From positions 1-35,370 of the forward strand of contig JBHPGW010000028.1 in assembly GCA_042569785.1 (NCBI GenBank): a stretch of 35,370 bases of DNA, in the 5' to 3' direction. Positions 25,229 to 34,096 of the stretch are shown piece after piece; position 1 is the stretch's first letter; every line of letters starts with the position of its first letter. Both the position numbers and the translations under genes were made by a program. Source of the DNA: JBHPGW01 sp042569785 (GTDB lineage Bacteria; Planctomycetota; Phycisphaerae; Sedimentisphaerales; Anaerobacaceae). The notes beneath the pieces are model-generated. The model searched no databases. It saw only the letters and a program-made list of their open reading frames with translations, and was not told the origin of the DNA.

Positions 25229-27250
25229 ATGAGTGTAGAAGTTAAGAATCCCGGACTTAATGAACTTGATGAACTTTGTGTGCAGACTATTCGCTTTTTG
25301 TCGATGGAAGGCGTGCAAAAGGCCAATTCCGGCCATCCTGGTATGCCGATGGGTATGGCGCCGGCGGCCTATGTCCTCTGGACCAAACATATGAAGCATA
25401 ATCCGGCAGAAACTACCTGGGCCAACCGCGATCGATTTGTTCTTTCGGCAGGTCACGGCAGTATGCTGCTTTATTCGATGCTGCATTTGACCGGCTATGA
25501 TATGAGCCTTGACGACCTGAAGAATTTTCGTCAGCTTTCGAGCAAAGCGGCTGGTCATCCGGAATATGATCCGGAGCTTGGTATCGAAGTTACGACCGGG
25601 CCGCTCGGCCAGGGTATCTCAAATGCGGTGGGTATGGCGATAGCTGAAAAGTATCTGGCGAGCTATTATAATCGCGATAAGTTTGATGTTATCGACCACA
25701 ACATTTATGTAATAGTCGGCGACGGTGATCTGCAGGAAGGCGTTTCATCGGAAGCGAGTTCATTGGCTGGACACCTGGGTTTGGATAATATGATCGTTAT
25801 TTATGACGACAATCATATTACGATCGACGGCGATACGGAACTGTCTTTTACCGAGGATGTTGCTAAACGTTATGAGGCTTACGGCTGGCACGTTCAGGAA
25901 GTCGGCGGTGATGGTAATGATATGGAATCGTTCGAGAAGGCGCTGGCCAACGCTAAGAAGGAAAAGGGGCGGCCAAGTATTATCAAACTTCGTACGCATA
26001 TCGCTTTCGGCAGTCCTAATATGCAGGATACGTCAGCGGCACACGGTTCGCCGCTTGGCGATGAAGAGATCAAGTTGATCAAGGAAAAGTACGGCTGGGA
26101 TCCGGAAAAGAGTTTCCATGTACCAAGTAAAGTCGCAGAACACATGGGGCAGTGCGTTAAAAAGGGCAAACAAGCACAGAGTCAGTGGGATAAGATGTTC
26201 GCTGAATACGCTAAGGCTAATCCTGAACTGGCAGAGCAGTTTAACAATGCGGTCGCCGGTAAGCTTGGGGTCGATATTGATGAATTGCTGCCGAAATATG
26301 AAGCGAGCAGTTCTGTGGCAACTCGAAAGGCTTCGGGGGCTGCGCTGAACGCGTTAATGCCGAAGCTGCCGATGATCATGGGCGGATCGGCGGATCTGAC
26401 GCCATCTAATAACACATGGTTCGAGGGAGCAAAGAATTTCAGTAAGGCTGACAATGACGGCAGGTATATTCGTTACGGGATTCGCGAACATGCGATGGGT
26501 TCTATTATGAACGGGATATCTGTTAGCGGATTGACGCGTGCTTACGGTGCGACGTTTTTGGTGTTCTCGGATTATATGAGGCCTGCGATCCGCGTTGCGG
26601 CCCTTGCGAAGTATCCGACTATATTCGTGTTCACTCATGACAGTATCGGTGTCGGTGAAGATGGCCCGACGCATCAGCCGGTAGAACATTTTGCGGCGAT
26701 GCGGGCAATACCGAATCTGCTGGTGTTCCGCCCCGCTGACGCTAACGAATCGCTGCAGTCTTGGAAGTACGCGTTAGAGCATAACGACGGGCCGGTGACG
26801 ATGTCGTTTACCAGACAGAATTTGCCGGTGCTGGATCAGGAAAAATACGGCTCAGCCCAGAACGTCAGCAAAGGTGCTTATGTTCTTGTTAAAGCTGATA
26901 AGCCGGATGTGTTGCTGTTAGCGACCGGTTCAGAGGTTTCTATCGCGATGGATGCTGCTGAGAAATTAAAAGCTGACGGTGTCAGTGCCCAGGTGGTTAG
27001 TATGCCTTGTTGGGAACTGTTTGAAAAGCAGAGCCAGGAATATAAGGATTCTGTACTGCCGCCAAATGTCACCGCAAGGGTTGGTATCGAGGCAGGCGTG
27101 GATACCGGCTGGTACAAATGGCTCGGCAGTAACGGTGCGTTTATCGGGATGTCAGGCTTTGGCACATCGGCACCGCAGAATCTTTGCTTTGAGAAGTTCG
27201 GCATAACTGTCGAAGCAGCGGTCGAAGCAGCGAAAAAAGTGATCGGTTAG
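25229..27250 (+). CDS. tkt: Transketolase
   Basis: This 673-residue protein matches full-length transketolase, the thiamine-diphosphate enzyme that moves two-carbon units between sugar phosphates in the pentose phosphate pathway. Visible elements are KANSGHPGMPMGMAPA, the cofactor-binding motif GDGDLQEGVSSEASSLAG...IYDDN (about 163-190), TTGPLGQGISNAVGMA, the catalytic Glu in RYGIREHAMGSIMNG (about 415), and the DSIGVGEDGPTHQPVEH loop. The ATG at 25229 is preferred over the upstream frame extension to 25151 because AGGAAAT sits 5-6 bases before it and the extension is unlike the family. mfd follows 41 bases downstream. Confidence 0.95.
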   Translation: MSVEVKNPGLNELDELCVQTIRFLSMEGVQKANSGHPGMPMGMAPAAYVLWTKHMKHNPAETTWANRDRFVLSAGHGSMLLYSMLHLTGYDMSLDDLKNFRQLSSKAAGHPEYDPELGIEVTTGPLGQGISNAVGMAIAEKYLASYYNRDKFDVIDHNIYVIVGDGDLQEGVSSEASSLAGHLGLDNMIVIYDDNHITIDGDTELSFTEDVAKRYEAYGWHVQEVGGDGNDMESFEKALANAKKEKGRPSIIKLRTHIAFGSPNMQDTSAAHGSPLGDEEIKLIKEKYGWDPEKSFHVPSKVAEHMGQCVKKGKQAQSQWDKMFAEYAKANPELAEQFNNAVAGKLGVDIDELLPKYEASSSVATRKASGAALNALMPKLPMIMGGSADLTPSNNTWFEGAKNFSKADNDGRYIRYGIREHAMGSIMNGISVSGLTRAYGATFLVFSDYMRPAIRVAALAKYPTIFVFTHDSIGVGEDGPTHQPVEHFAAMRAIPNLLVFRPADANESLQSWKYALEHNDGPVTMSFTRQNLPVLDQEKYGSAQNVSKGAYVLVKADKPDVLLLATGSEVSIAMDAAEKLKADGVSAQVVSMPCWELFEKQSQEYKDSVLPPNVTARVGIEAGVDTGWYKWLGSNGAFIGMSGFGTSAPQNLCFEKFGITVEAAVEAAKKVIG

Positions 27251-27291
27251 TTTTTAAAGTTGGGTTTCGATTTTTGTTGGAATGAGACCCT

Positions 27292-30200
27292 ATGGAGCTT
27301 GGGCGTTATAGTGTTGTCAGTGAAATAGTTGCCCGGCTTAAAACTGGTGAGGGGGCGGTAAAAGTCGCGGGGACGTGGGGGTCCTTTGCGCCTTTGCTGG
27401 TTGCGCACCTCTCGCAGCAGCTTTGCCGGCCTATCGTTTATGTCTGTCCGCATATCGATGACGCTGACAAACTCGTCGACGATCTGGCGGTGTTTGGCAA
27501 TTCACGAGTCGAACTGCTGCCTGCCTGGGAAGGTGAAGAGGATTTAGCTGACGCCACCAATGAGATCGGCGCTGAAAGGCTCAAGCTCGTATCTCGTATC
27601 TCGTATCTTGTATCTCGCTTGCAGGATCGAAACATTATTATTCCGGTATCGGTGCAGGGACTTTGTCAATCGATACCTGACCCCGGTGTACTGGAAAAAA
27701 CGGCGTTGAAGCTGGAAGTCGAAAAAGATTTATCGCCGGAAGATGCGGCTGGCTGGCTGGTCGATAACGGGTTCGAGAGCGTGGAACGGATCGACCTGCC
27801 GGGACAGTTCGCACGTCGAGGTGGAATAATCGATATTTACGCGCCGGTAGTAAGCGAGATGGTTTCAGTTGGCAGTGACAGTACCGGCCAAAGCGGCGCG
27901 GCTTTGCGGGTTGAGTTTTTCGGCGATTGCGTAGAGAGTATTCGCCAGATCGATCTGGATACGCTGCGGTCGAGTGGAAAAATCGAAAATATCAATATCG
28001 TTTCCGCGGTGAGCGGAGACCTTAGCGGCGAGAGGGAGCTTTTCTTAAATATTCTGCCGAAAGATACTCTTATAGTTCTATCTGAGCCTGAAACAATTCA
28101 GGAAGTGGCGGATGTTTTTGTCGAACGCAGTGAAGATACCGATAAGCTTTACAACTGGAGCGATATTTATAAAGCGATGAGCCGATTCGCCCGGCTGCAT
28201 ATCAATCGATTTACCGGAGCAGACGCGGGCGAATATCTTAACGTTGACGTCAAAAGCGTTGAACAGTTTCAGCATAAGGCTACATCGGTTTTAGCCGGCG
28301 CTAAGGGTACGCTGGAGGAGTTGTTAGTTAAGGCTAAGCAGGGGAAAAAGGTATTGCTCTACTGTGAGGCGGCCGCTGAAATAAAAAGGGTTGGCGAAAT
28401 AATAATCGGGCTTAACAAAAGCATTCCGAAAAATTTCAAATTGCTAAAGGGTTTCATCAATCAGGGCTTTCGCGTCGATCCGCTGGATACGATCGTGATA
28501 AGTCACCATGAACTGTTCGGCCAGTACGCTCTTCGTCGCAGGCAAAGGCCGATGCGGCCAAGCGTCGCTGTCGATACGCTCAGCGATCTGCAGAGAGGTG
28601 ACTATGTGGTTCACGTTACTTATGGTATCGGCAAATTTATCGGCGTTAAGACGATCAAGCAGGAGCAGGCAAGCGGTGAATATATTACGATCGAATTTGC
28701 CGATAAGGTAAAAATCCACGTTTCGGTTAATAATATTACGCTGGTACAGAAGTATATCGGGACGAGCCCTAAGCGGCCTAAACTTAGTAAGATCGGCTCT
28801 AAGAAATGGGAGAAGCAAAAAGAGAAGGTCGCCCGATCGGTTCGCGACCTGGCGGGCGAACTCTTAGAACTTCAGGCTCAGCGCCAGGCTATGGGCGGGA
28901 TCGCGTTCGGCGAAGATACGAACTGGCAGATCGAATTTGAGGATTCCTTTCCTTATCAGGAGACGACCGACCAGACAACCGCGGCGGCTCAGATCAAATC
29001 GGATATGAAAGACGCGGTGGTGATGGATCGATTGCTGTGCGGTGACGTTGGGTATGGCAAAACCGAGCTTGCGATGCGGGCGGCTTTCAAGGCGGTTCAG
29101 GGCGGTAAGCAGGTGGCGATGCTGGTGCCGACGACGGTTTTGTCGGTGCAGCACGGCAGAAGTTTCGCAGAACGATTCGCTGAGTTTCCGGTTTGTATAG
29201 AGGTGCTCAACCGATTTAAAACTACCAAACAGGCCAGGGATATTGTCGAACGGGCAGGAAGCGGCAGGGTCGATGTGCTTATCGGGACGCATAGGATATT
29301 GAGTAAGGACGTGGATTTTAAGGACCTGGGGCTTTTGATAATTGACGAGGAGCAGCGGTTCGGGGTCGAGCATAAGGAAAGGCTCAAACGTATGCGCGTC
29401 AATGTGGATATTCTTACGATGACGGCGACGCCTATACCACGGACGCTGCATATGTCACTGTTGGGGCTGCGCGATATAAGTTCGTTAGGTACGCCGCCAC
29501 TTGACAGGCGAAGCGTGGTTACCAGTGTCACTACATATAACGATCAGCTTATTCGCAAGGGTATAATTCGTGAGTTGAATCGCCAGGGGCAGGTATTCTT
29601 TTTGCATAACCGCGTTAAGACGATCGAAAGAAAAGCTATCGAGATCGCTAAGCTGGTAAGTGGCACCGATGCTCGCGTCGCTATCGCTCATGGGCAGATG
29701 TCCAAACGTGAACTCGAAAAAGCGATGGTCGCTTTTGTGACCGGGCAAATCGATGTTCTTGTTTGTACGACGATCATCGAATCGGGGCTCGATATTCCTA
29801 ACGCTAATACGATATTTATCGATAACGCTGACAGGTTCGGGCTGGCCGAACTCCATCAGCTTCGCGGAAGGGTCGGCAGATATAAGCACCGGGCCTACGC
29901 GTATATGATGCTGCCAAAGAACCGCTCGATCACTCCTATTGCCGGACGTCGGCTCAAAGCTATCGAAGAGTATTCGCATTTAGGAGCGGGGTTCAGAATA
30001 GCGCTTCGCGATCTCGAGATTCGCGGTGCTGGCAATATACTCGGTTCAGCTCAATCGGGGCACATTCAATTGGTGGGCTACCAAATGTATTGCCAGATGT
30101 TGGAGCAGGCAGTTCGCAAACTCAAGGGTCAGGAAATCGAGAAGGTGCCGACGACCGTTATCGACCTCGGGTTTAGCAGTTATATCCCGAAAAATTATAT

Positions 30201-30573
30201 CCCTACGGACCGGCACCGGATGGATGTTTATCGCAAAATGGCAGTTGCGGCAAACGATGACGATCTGAAACAACTCGCCGACGAATTGGCGGACGTTTAC
30301 GGCCCTATGCCGAAAGAGGTAGAGTTGCTGCTCGAACTTTCGCGTGTACGGATCGCCGCGGATAAGGCCGATGTCAAAAGCATAGTCATATCCGGCCAAA
30401 ACCTGGTGTTTACATTCGCCAAGGATACGAAGACGAACGTCAATTCTTTGCTGGCATATATAAAGGGCAAAGTAACAGTCGCTGGGCCTGAAACGGTTTA
30501 TTTGCGATTAGACAAACACTATTTTGAGCCTGCGACGCTGATGACGGTTCTGCGGAAGATATTCAGCCTATGA
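27292..30573 (+). CDS. mfd: Transcription-repair coupling factor Mfd
   Basis: This 1093-residue protein has the full Mfd order. The UvrB-like N-terminal part includes FARRGGIIDIYAP and the VEFFGDCVESIRQID element. The RNA-polymerase-interacting CarD-like domain starts at about 432 (LQRGDYVVHVTYGIGKFIGV). The translocase has Walker A GDVGYGKTE (about 583), DEEQ (about 685), MTATPIPRTL and the TIIESGLDIPNANT motif. RGAGNILGSAQSGH (about 912) and a TRCF C-terminal domain end the protein. Mfd removes stalled RNA polymerase at lesions and recruits UvrA. Length is slightly below the usual 1150. A heptanucleotide repeat encodes residues about 99-109. The ribosome binding site is weak. Confidence 0.95.
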   Translation: MELGRYSVVSEIVARLKTGEGAVKVAGTWGSFAPLLVAHLSQQLCRPIVYVCPHIDDADKLVDDLAVFGNSRVELLPAWEGEEDLADATNEIGAERLKLVSRISYLVSRLQDRNIIIPVSVQGLCQSIPDPGVLEKTALKLEVEKDLSPEDAAGWLVDNGFESVERIDLPGQFARRGGIIDIYAPVVSEMVSVGSDSTGQSGAALRVEFFGDCVESIRQIDLDTLRSSGKIENINIVSAVSGDLSGERELFLNILPKDTLIVLSEPETIQEVADVFVERSEDTDKLYNWSDIYKAMSRFARLHINRFTGADAGEYLNVDVKSVEQFQHKATSVLAGAKGTLEELLVKAKQGKKVLLYCEAAAEIKRVGEIIIGLNKSIPKNFKLLKGFINQGFRVDPLDTIVISHHELFGQYALRRRQRPMRPSVAVDTLSDLQRGDYVVHVTYGIGKFIGVKTIKQEQASGEYITIEFADKVKIHVSVNNITLVQKYIGTSPKRPKLSKIGSKKWEKQKEKVARSVRDLAGELLELQAQRQAMGGIAFGEDTNWQIEFEDSFPYQETTDQTTAAAQIKSDMKDAVVMDRLLCGDVGYGKTELAMRAAFKAVQGGKQVAMLVPTTVLSVQHGRSFAERFAEFPVCIEVLNRFKTTKQARDIVERAGSGRVDVLIGTHRILSKDVDFKDLGLLIIDEEQRFGVEHKERLKRMRVNVDILTMTATPIPRTLHMSLLGLRDISSLGTPPLDRRSVVTSVTTYNDQLIRKGIIRELNRQGQVFFLHNRVKTIERKAIEIAKLVSGTDARVAIAHGQMSKRELEKAMVAFVTGQIDVLVCTTIIESGLDIPNANTIFIDNADRFGLAELHQLRGRVGRYKHRAYAYMMLPKNRSITPIAGRRLKAIEEYSHLGAGFRIALRDLEIRGAGNILGSAQSGHIQLVGYQMYCQMLEQAVRKLKGQEIEKVPTTVIDLGFSSYIPKNYIPTDRHRMDVYRKMAVAANDDDLKQLADELADVYGPMPKEVELLLELSRVRIAADKADVKSIVISGQNLVFTFAKDTKTNVNSLLAYIKGKVTVAGPETVYLRLDKHYFEPATLMTVLRKIFSL
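27586..27613 (+). repeat. Heptanucleotide repeat (CTCGTAT)x4 inside mfd
   Basis: Three exact CTCGTAT units and one CTTGTAT unit follow one another (27586-27613), encoding LVSRISYLVSR. Adding or losing one 7-bp unit would shift the mfd frame. Confidence 0.85.
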
Positions 30574-30667
30574 GGAAAGCAAACGTTTTTGTGGATTATT
30601 TTCCTGGTTTAGCGTAAAATGCTGTTTTAGCGGAATTGTAATGGTTTGGCCTGTAGGAGCTTAATTT

Positions 30668-31789
30668 ATGTGTAAGTATATATTGTTGTCCTCGGTGGTG
30701 CTTTTAGTTATCAGCGGGTGTGGGTTAAAAGAAAAACCTAAGTTCACAGAAGAGGAAATGGCTGTTATCGCTGCTGTTGAAAGAGAAGCTCTTCCTGTTC
30801 CGAGCGGCGGGTTTGTGCTTGCGGTCGGCGGTGACGTTATTACCGCCGATGATATAGCGACAGAGGGTGTGATAGAACATCTCAGGATGAATGTGCAGGC
30901 AAACAGCTTTGAAAAATTTTGTGTGATGGCCAGGCCGGCTCTCGAACAGATCGTGCAAAGTAAAGTGACGGATATACTGCTGTACAGTAAGGCGCGACAA
31001 AAAGCGGGCGATCAGATCGATGAAGCACTTGACAAGGAAGCGGAAAAACAGGTTCAGCAGCTTATCATGCGTTTCGGTGGAGATTACGGCAAGGCGGAAG
31101 AAGAGCTAAGACGCAATGGAATGGGCTGGGCGGACTTTAAAGAATCGCAAAAAAAGAAGATGCTGAGCCAGTTTTACGTTCAGGAAAAACTGCCGGAACC
31201 GAAACCTATAACCTATAGCGATCTGGTTAGCTATTATAACAGCGTTCGTGACAGTGAGTATTCAGTACCTGCCAAAATTACGTTTCGGCTGATAGATATT
31301 GTCCCTGACAAATTGACCAGCAGCGATCCTAATCTTAGTAAACAGTACCAGGCCAAAAAATTGTCCACAGAATTACTTACTCGGATCCATGCCGGCGAAG
31401 ACTTTTCGACTCTTGCTAAACAGTACTCACATGGCCATCGACGTGCTCTGGGCGGTCTTTGGAAGCCGATCGGGTACGGCGCGTTGGCAGAGCCTTTCGA
31501 TGTACTCGAAAAAGAGGCTGAAAAACTCGAGGTCGGTCAAATTGCAGGGCCAATCGAAGCAGGTGAACATATTTTTATAATGAAGCTGGAAGAAAAAACT
31601 GCCACAAGTTCCAAATCCTTTGAAGAAGTTCAAAGTGAAATAGAGAACAGGATCATTGTTGCCCAACAGATCGGATCGATCAACAAAATACTCGCTAAAG
31701 TCGTAGAGCAGGCGAACCTGAGCAATAAAGATGAGTTTATAAACTTCTGCCTTGAAAAAATATACCGGCAGATGAATTACTCAAACTGA
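30668..31789 (+). CDS. PpiC-type peptidyl-prolyl isomerase lipoprotein (SurA/PrsA-like)
   Basis: This 373-residue protein has a lipoprotein signal with a lipobox ending at Cys18 (LLVISGC). A SurA-N-like helical part follows (about 60-190, with EEALDKEAEKQVQQLIMRFG-type helices), then a parvulin domain (about 200-300) with SHGHRRALGGLWKPIG and AEPFDVLEKEAEKLEVGQIAGPIE, and a C-terminal helix. Such proteins help fold exported or outer membrane proteins. The start has GTAGGAG 8 bases upstream. The stop codon lies inside a copy of the 27-bp palindrome (31780-31806), which supplies the last codons (YSN). The partner proteins are unknown. Confidence 0.85.
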   Translation: MCKYILLSSVVLLVISGCGLKEKPKFTEEEMAVIAAVEREALPVPSGGFVLAVGGDVITADDIATEGVIEHLRMNVQANSFEKFCVMARPALEQIVQSKVTDILLYSKARQKAGDQIDEALDKEAEKQVQQLIMRFGGDYGKAEEELRRNGMGWADFKESQKKKMLSQFYVQEKLPEPKPITYSDLVSYYNSVRDSEYSVPAKITFRLIDIVPDKLTSSDPNLSKQYQAKKLSTELLTRIHAGEDFSTLAKQYSHGHRRALGGLWKPIGYGALAEPFDVLEKEAEKLEVGQIAGPIEAGEHIFIMKLEEKTATSSKSFEEVQSEIENRIIVAQQIGSINKILAKVVEQANLSNKDEFINFCLEKIYRQMNYSN

Positions 31790-31806
31790 CCGATGGTCAG
31801 TTTGAG
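31780..31806. repeat. 27-bp perfect palindrome, copy 2, overlapping the PpiC stop codon
   Basis: It is identical to 22443-22469 (arms CTCAAACTGACC and GGTCAGTTTGAG, loop GAT). The TGA at 31787-31789 in the first arm is the stop codon of the PpiC gene. Confidence 0.9.
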
Positions 31807-31813
31807 CGTCGTT

Positions 31814-31834
31814 CGTGAAGCGTGAAGCGTATTG
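31814..31834. repeat. Heptanucleotide repeat (CGTGAAG)x2 plus CGTATTG
   Basis: Two exact CGTGAAG units and one diverged unit lie between the palindrome and acpS, in the untranslated region. Confidence 0.65.
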
Positions 31835-31894
31835 CGTTCATTGAATGCCGAAAAACCTCGGCAACTATTTAAATTTTCGATAGTGGAATTTTTT

Positions 31895-32287
31895 ATGGAA
31901 GTTATCGCACATGGGATAGACCTTGTAGATTTTCCGCGAATCGCGGAGATGGTGGATCGTCACGGGGAACGTTTTTTGAACCGGGTCTTTACCCGGACAG
32001 AGCAGGCCTACGCAGACTCGAACAAAAACAGTACCGAGAAATTAGCCGGCCGATTCGCCGCTAAGGAAGCTATACTTAAGTTGGTCGGGACGGGTTGGCG
32101 CGGCAAGATCGCATGGACGGATATCGAAGTTATCAACAACCACACAGGTCAGCCTGAAGTTACTCTGAGAGGTGAAGTTAAAAAAATAGCCGACCAGATG
32201 GGCATAAATCATGTCAGCGTAAGCATCACACATACCGCGAATTTCGCGATCGCTTCCGCTGTTGCGATAAGTAAGGCAAAAGATTAG
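31895..32287 (+). CDS. acpS: Holo-[acyl-carrier-protein] synthase
   Basis: This 130-residue protein transfers 4'-phosphopantetheine from CoA to acyl carrier protein in the cytoplasm. The metal-binding Asp9 (IAHGIDLVD) and Glu58 (FAAKEAILK) are present, as are FTRTEQAYA and the C-terminal HVSVSITHTANFAIA segment. The ATG at 31895 gives the usual AcpS length; the frame extends upstream to 31832 but those residues are unlike the family and come partly from repeat DNA. The ribosome binding site is weak. mnmG starts 7 bases downstream. Confidence 0.92.
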   Translation: MEVIAHGIDLVDFPRIAEMVDRHGERFLNRVFTRTEQAYADSNKNSTEKLAGRFAAKEAILKLVGTGWRGKIAWTDIEVINNHTGQPEVTLRGEVKKIADQMGINHVSVSITHTANFAIASAVAISKAKD

Positions 32288-32293
32288 CCGCCG

Positions 32294-34096
32294 ATGAAAA
32301 CTTCAACTTACGATTGCGTTGTAATAGGAGGCGGTCACGCCGGTGTCGAGGCAGCTCATGCGGCTGCGAAGATCGGGTGCAAAACCGCACTGCTGACAAT
32401 GAGCAGGAACACCATCGCTCAGATGAGCTGCAATCCGGCTATTGGCGGCCTTGCCAAGGGACAGATCACTCGCGAAGTCGATGCGCTCGGCGGACTGATG
32501 GGGTTGGCGATAGACGCAACCGGTATTCAGTTTCGTATGCTTAATCTTTCCAAGGGGCCTGCCGTTCAATCGCCGCGGGCACAGGCTGACAAATACAAGT
32601 ACGCCGAATTTATGCGGCACAAGCTCGAAGCAACGGAAAACCTGACAATCATAGAAAAGACCGCTGCCAATATCGTAACAGAGAACGACAAGGTCACCGC
32701 TGTTGTCTGCCAAGATGGGACAATGTATAAAACCCAAACCGTTATTGTGACGGCTGGTACTTTTCTGCGTGGTCTGATGCATATCGGGACAGAGCAATTC
32801 GCCGGCGGAAGATTAGGTGAACCTGCCAGTAACGAGCTTTCTTCGAGTCTTGAGCGAATGGGACTAAATCTCGAACGTTTAAAAACCGGGACGCCTCCTC
32901 GCCTCGATGCCAGTACCGTCGATCTCGATAAACTCGAAGCCCAGTATGGCGACAAAGAGCCAAAGCCATTTTCATATATGACCGGATCGATTGATCGTGA
33001 ACAGGTGCCCTGCTGGATCACATATACAAATGCCGTAATTCATAAACTGCTGGCTGACAATCTCAGCCGTGCTCCGCTGTATACAGGGCAGATTAAATCG
33101 ACAGGCCCGCGGTATTGCCCGAGTATCGAGGGCAAGATCGTACGCTTCGCTGACAAGGCACGTCACCAGGTTTTTCTCGAACCGGAAGATGAAAATGTTA
33201 ATACGATCTACTGCAACGGTATAAGCACCTCGCTGCCCAGGGATGTTCAGGAACAGATGCTTAGTTTACTACCGGGCACGGAAAAGGCCCGTATCATTCA
33301 CTATGCATACGCGATAGAGTACGACTATTGTCCGCCGATACAATTAACCAGTTCTCTGGAGACTCGTAAAATAGAGGGACTTTATCTCGCGGGCCAGATC
33401 AACGGTACGAGCGGCTACGAAGAAGCGGCTGGTCAGGGGATAATCGCCGGAATAAACGCCGCCAGAAAACTGTTGGACGCAGAACCAATAGTTCTCGGTA
33501 GAGACCAAGGGTATATCGGGGTGTTGATAGACGACCTGCTGACTAAGGGACTCGATGAGCCGTATCGGATGTTTACTTCTCGGGCGGAATTCCGTCTTTC
33601 TCTGCGATCGGATAATGCCGACAGGAGGCTGACAGGGATCGGCAAAGAGGTTGGGCTTGTCGATACAAAACGCTGGGAAAAATACGAGAAAAAATTGCAG
33701 GGTATCGAAAAGCTCAAAGATCATCTAAAAAACACACGCTCGCAGGGCCTGAGCCTTTGGCAGCATCTTCGTCAGCCCGGCAATAAGATCGCAGATACTT
33801 TGTTCGATAATAAAAATAGTTTCGATAAGTCGGTTGTCGAAGCGGTTGTCATCGACGCGAAATACGAGGGATACTTAAAAAAGCAGAATCGAATGGCGGC
33901 AAATCACAAGGCACTTGAAACTAAAAAGATACCGTCAGAACTGAACTATTATACCGTGGCCCACCTTCGCGCAGAAGCCAGGGAGAAGCTCACTGCATTT
34001 CGGCCAGCAACCCTGGCGCAGGCTTCCAGAATTAGCGGGATAACTCCTGCTGATATTACCGTGATACAAATTCACCTGAAAAAACTATCGCAATGA
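32294..34096 (+). CDS. mnmG: tRNA uridine-5-carboxymethylaminomethyl modification enzyme MnmG
   Basis: This 600-residue FAD enzyme works with MnmE to modify U34 of several tRNAs. The FAD-binding GGGHAGVEAA motif is at residues 12-21. Family signatures SCNPAIGGLAKG, GLMGLAIDATGIQFRMLN, KGPAVQSPRAQADK, GRLGEPAS, LKTGTPPRLD, PRYCPSIEGK and TSGYEEAAGQGIIAG follow. The C-terminal helical domain that binds MnmE is present (ELNYYTVAHLRAEAREKL, PATLAQASRISGITPADI). Length is slightly below that of E. coli (629). No MnmE gene is near. The end overlaps the radical SAM gene by 4 bases (ATGA), so the two are translationally coupled. Confidence 0.95.
   Translation: MKTSTYDCVVIGGGHAGVEAAHAAAKIGCKTALLTMSRNTIAQMSCNPAIGGLAKGQITREVDALGGLMGLAIDATGIQFRMLNLSKGPAVQSPRAQADKYKYAEFMRHKLEATENLTIIEKTAANIVTENDKVTAVVCQDGTMYKTQTVIVTAGTFLRGLMHIGTEQFAGGRLGEPASNELSSSLERMGLNLERLKTGTPPRLDASTVDLDKLEAQYGDKEPKPFSYMTGSIDREQVPCWITYTNAVIHKLLADNLSRAPLYTGQIKSTGPRYCPSIEGKIVRFADKARHQVFLEPEDENVNTIYCNGISTSLPRDVQEQMLSLLPGTEKARIIHYAYAIEYDYCPPIQLTSSLETRKIEGLYLAGQINGTSGYEEAAGQGIIAGINAARKLLDAEPIVLGRDQGYIGVLIDDLLTKGLDEPYRMFTSRAEFRLSLRSDNADRRLTGIGKEVGLVDTKRWEKYEKKLQGIEKLKDHLKNTRSQGLSLWQHLRQPGNKIADTLFDNKNSFDKSVVEAVVIDAKYEGYLKKQNRMAANHKALETKKIPSELNYYTVAHLRAEAREKLTAFRPATLAQASRISGITPADITVIQIHLKKLSQ

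Noticed and set aside
28864..29979. Overlapping minus-strand frames of 144-195 codons in the mfd region
   Set aside because: They are antisense shadows of the conserved helicase domain of mfd.
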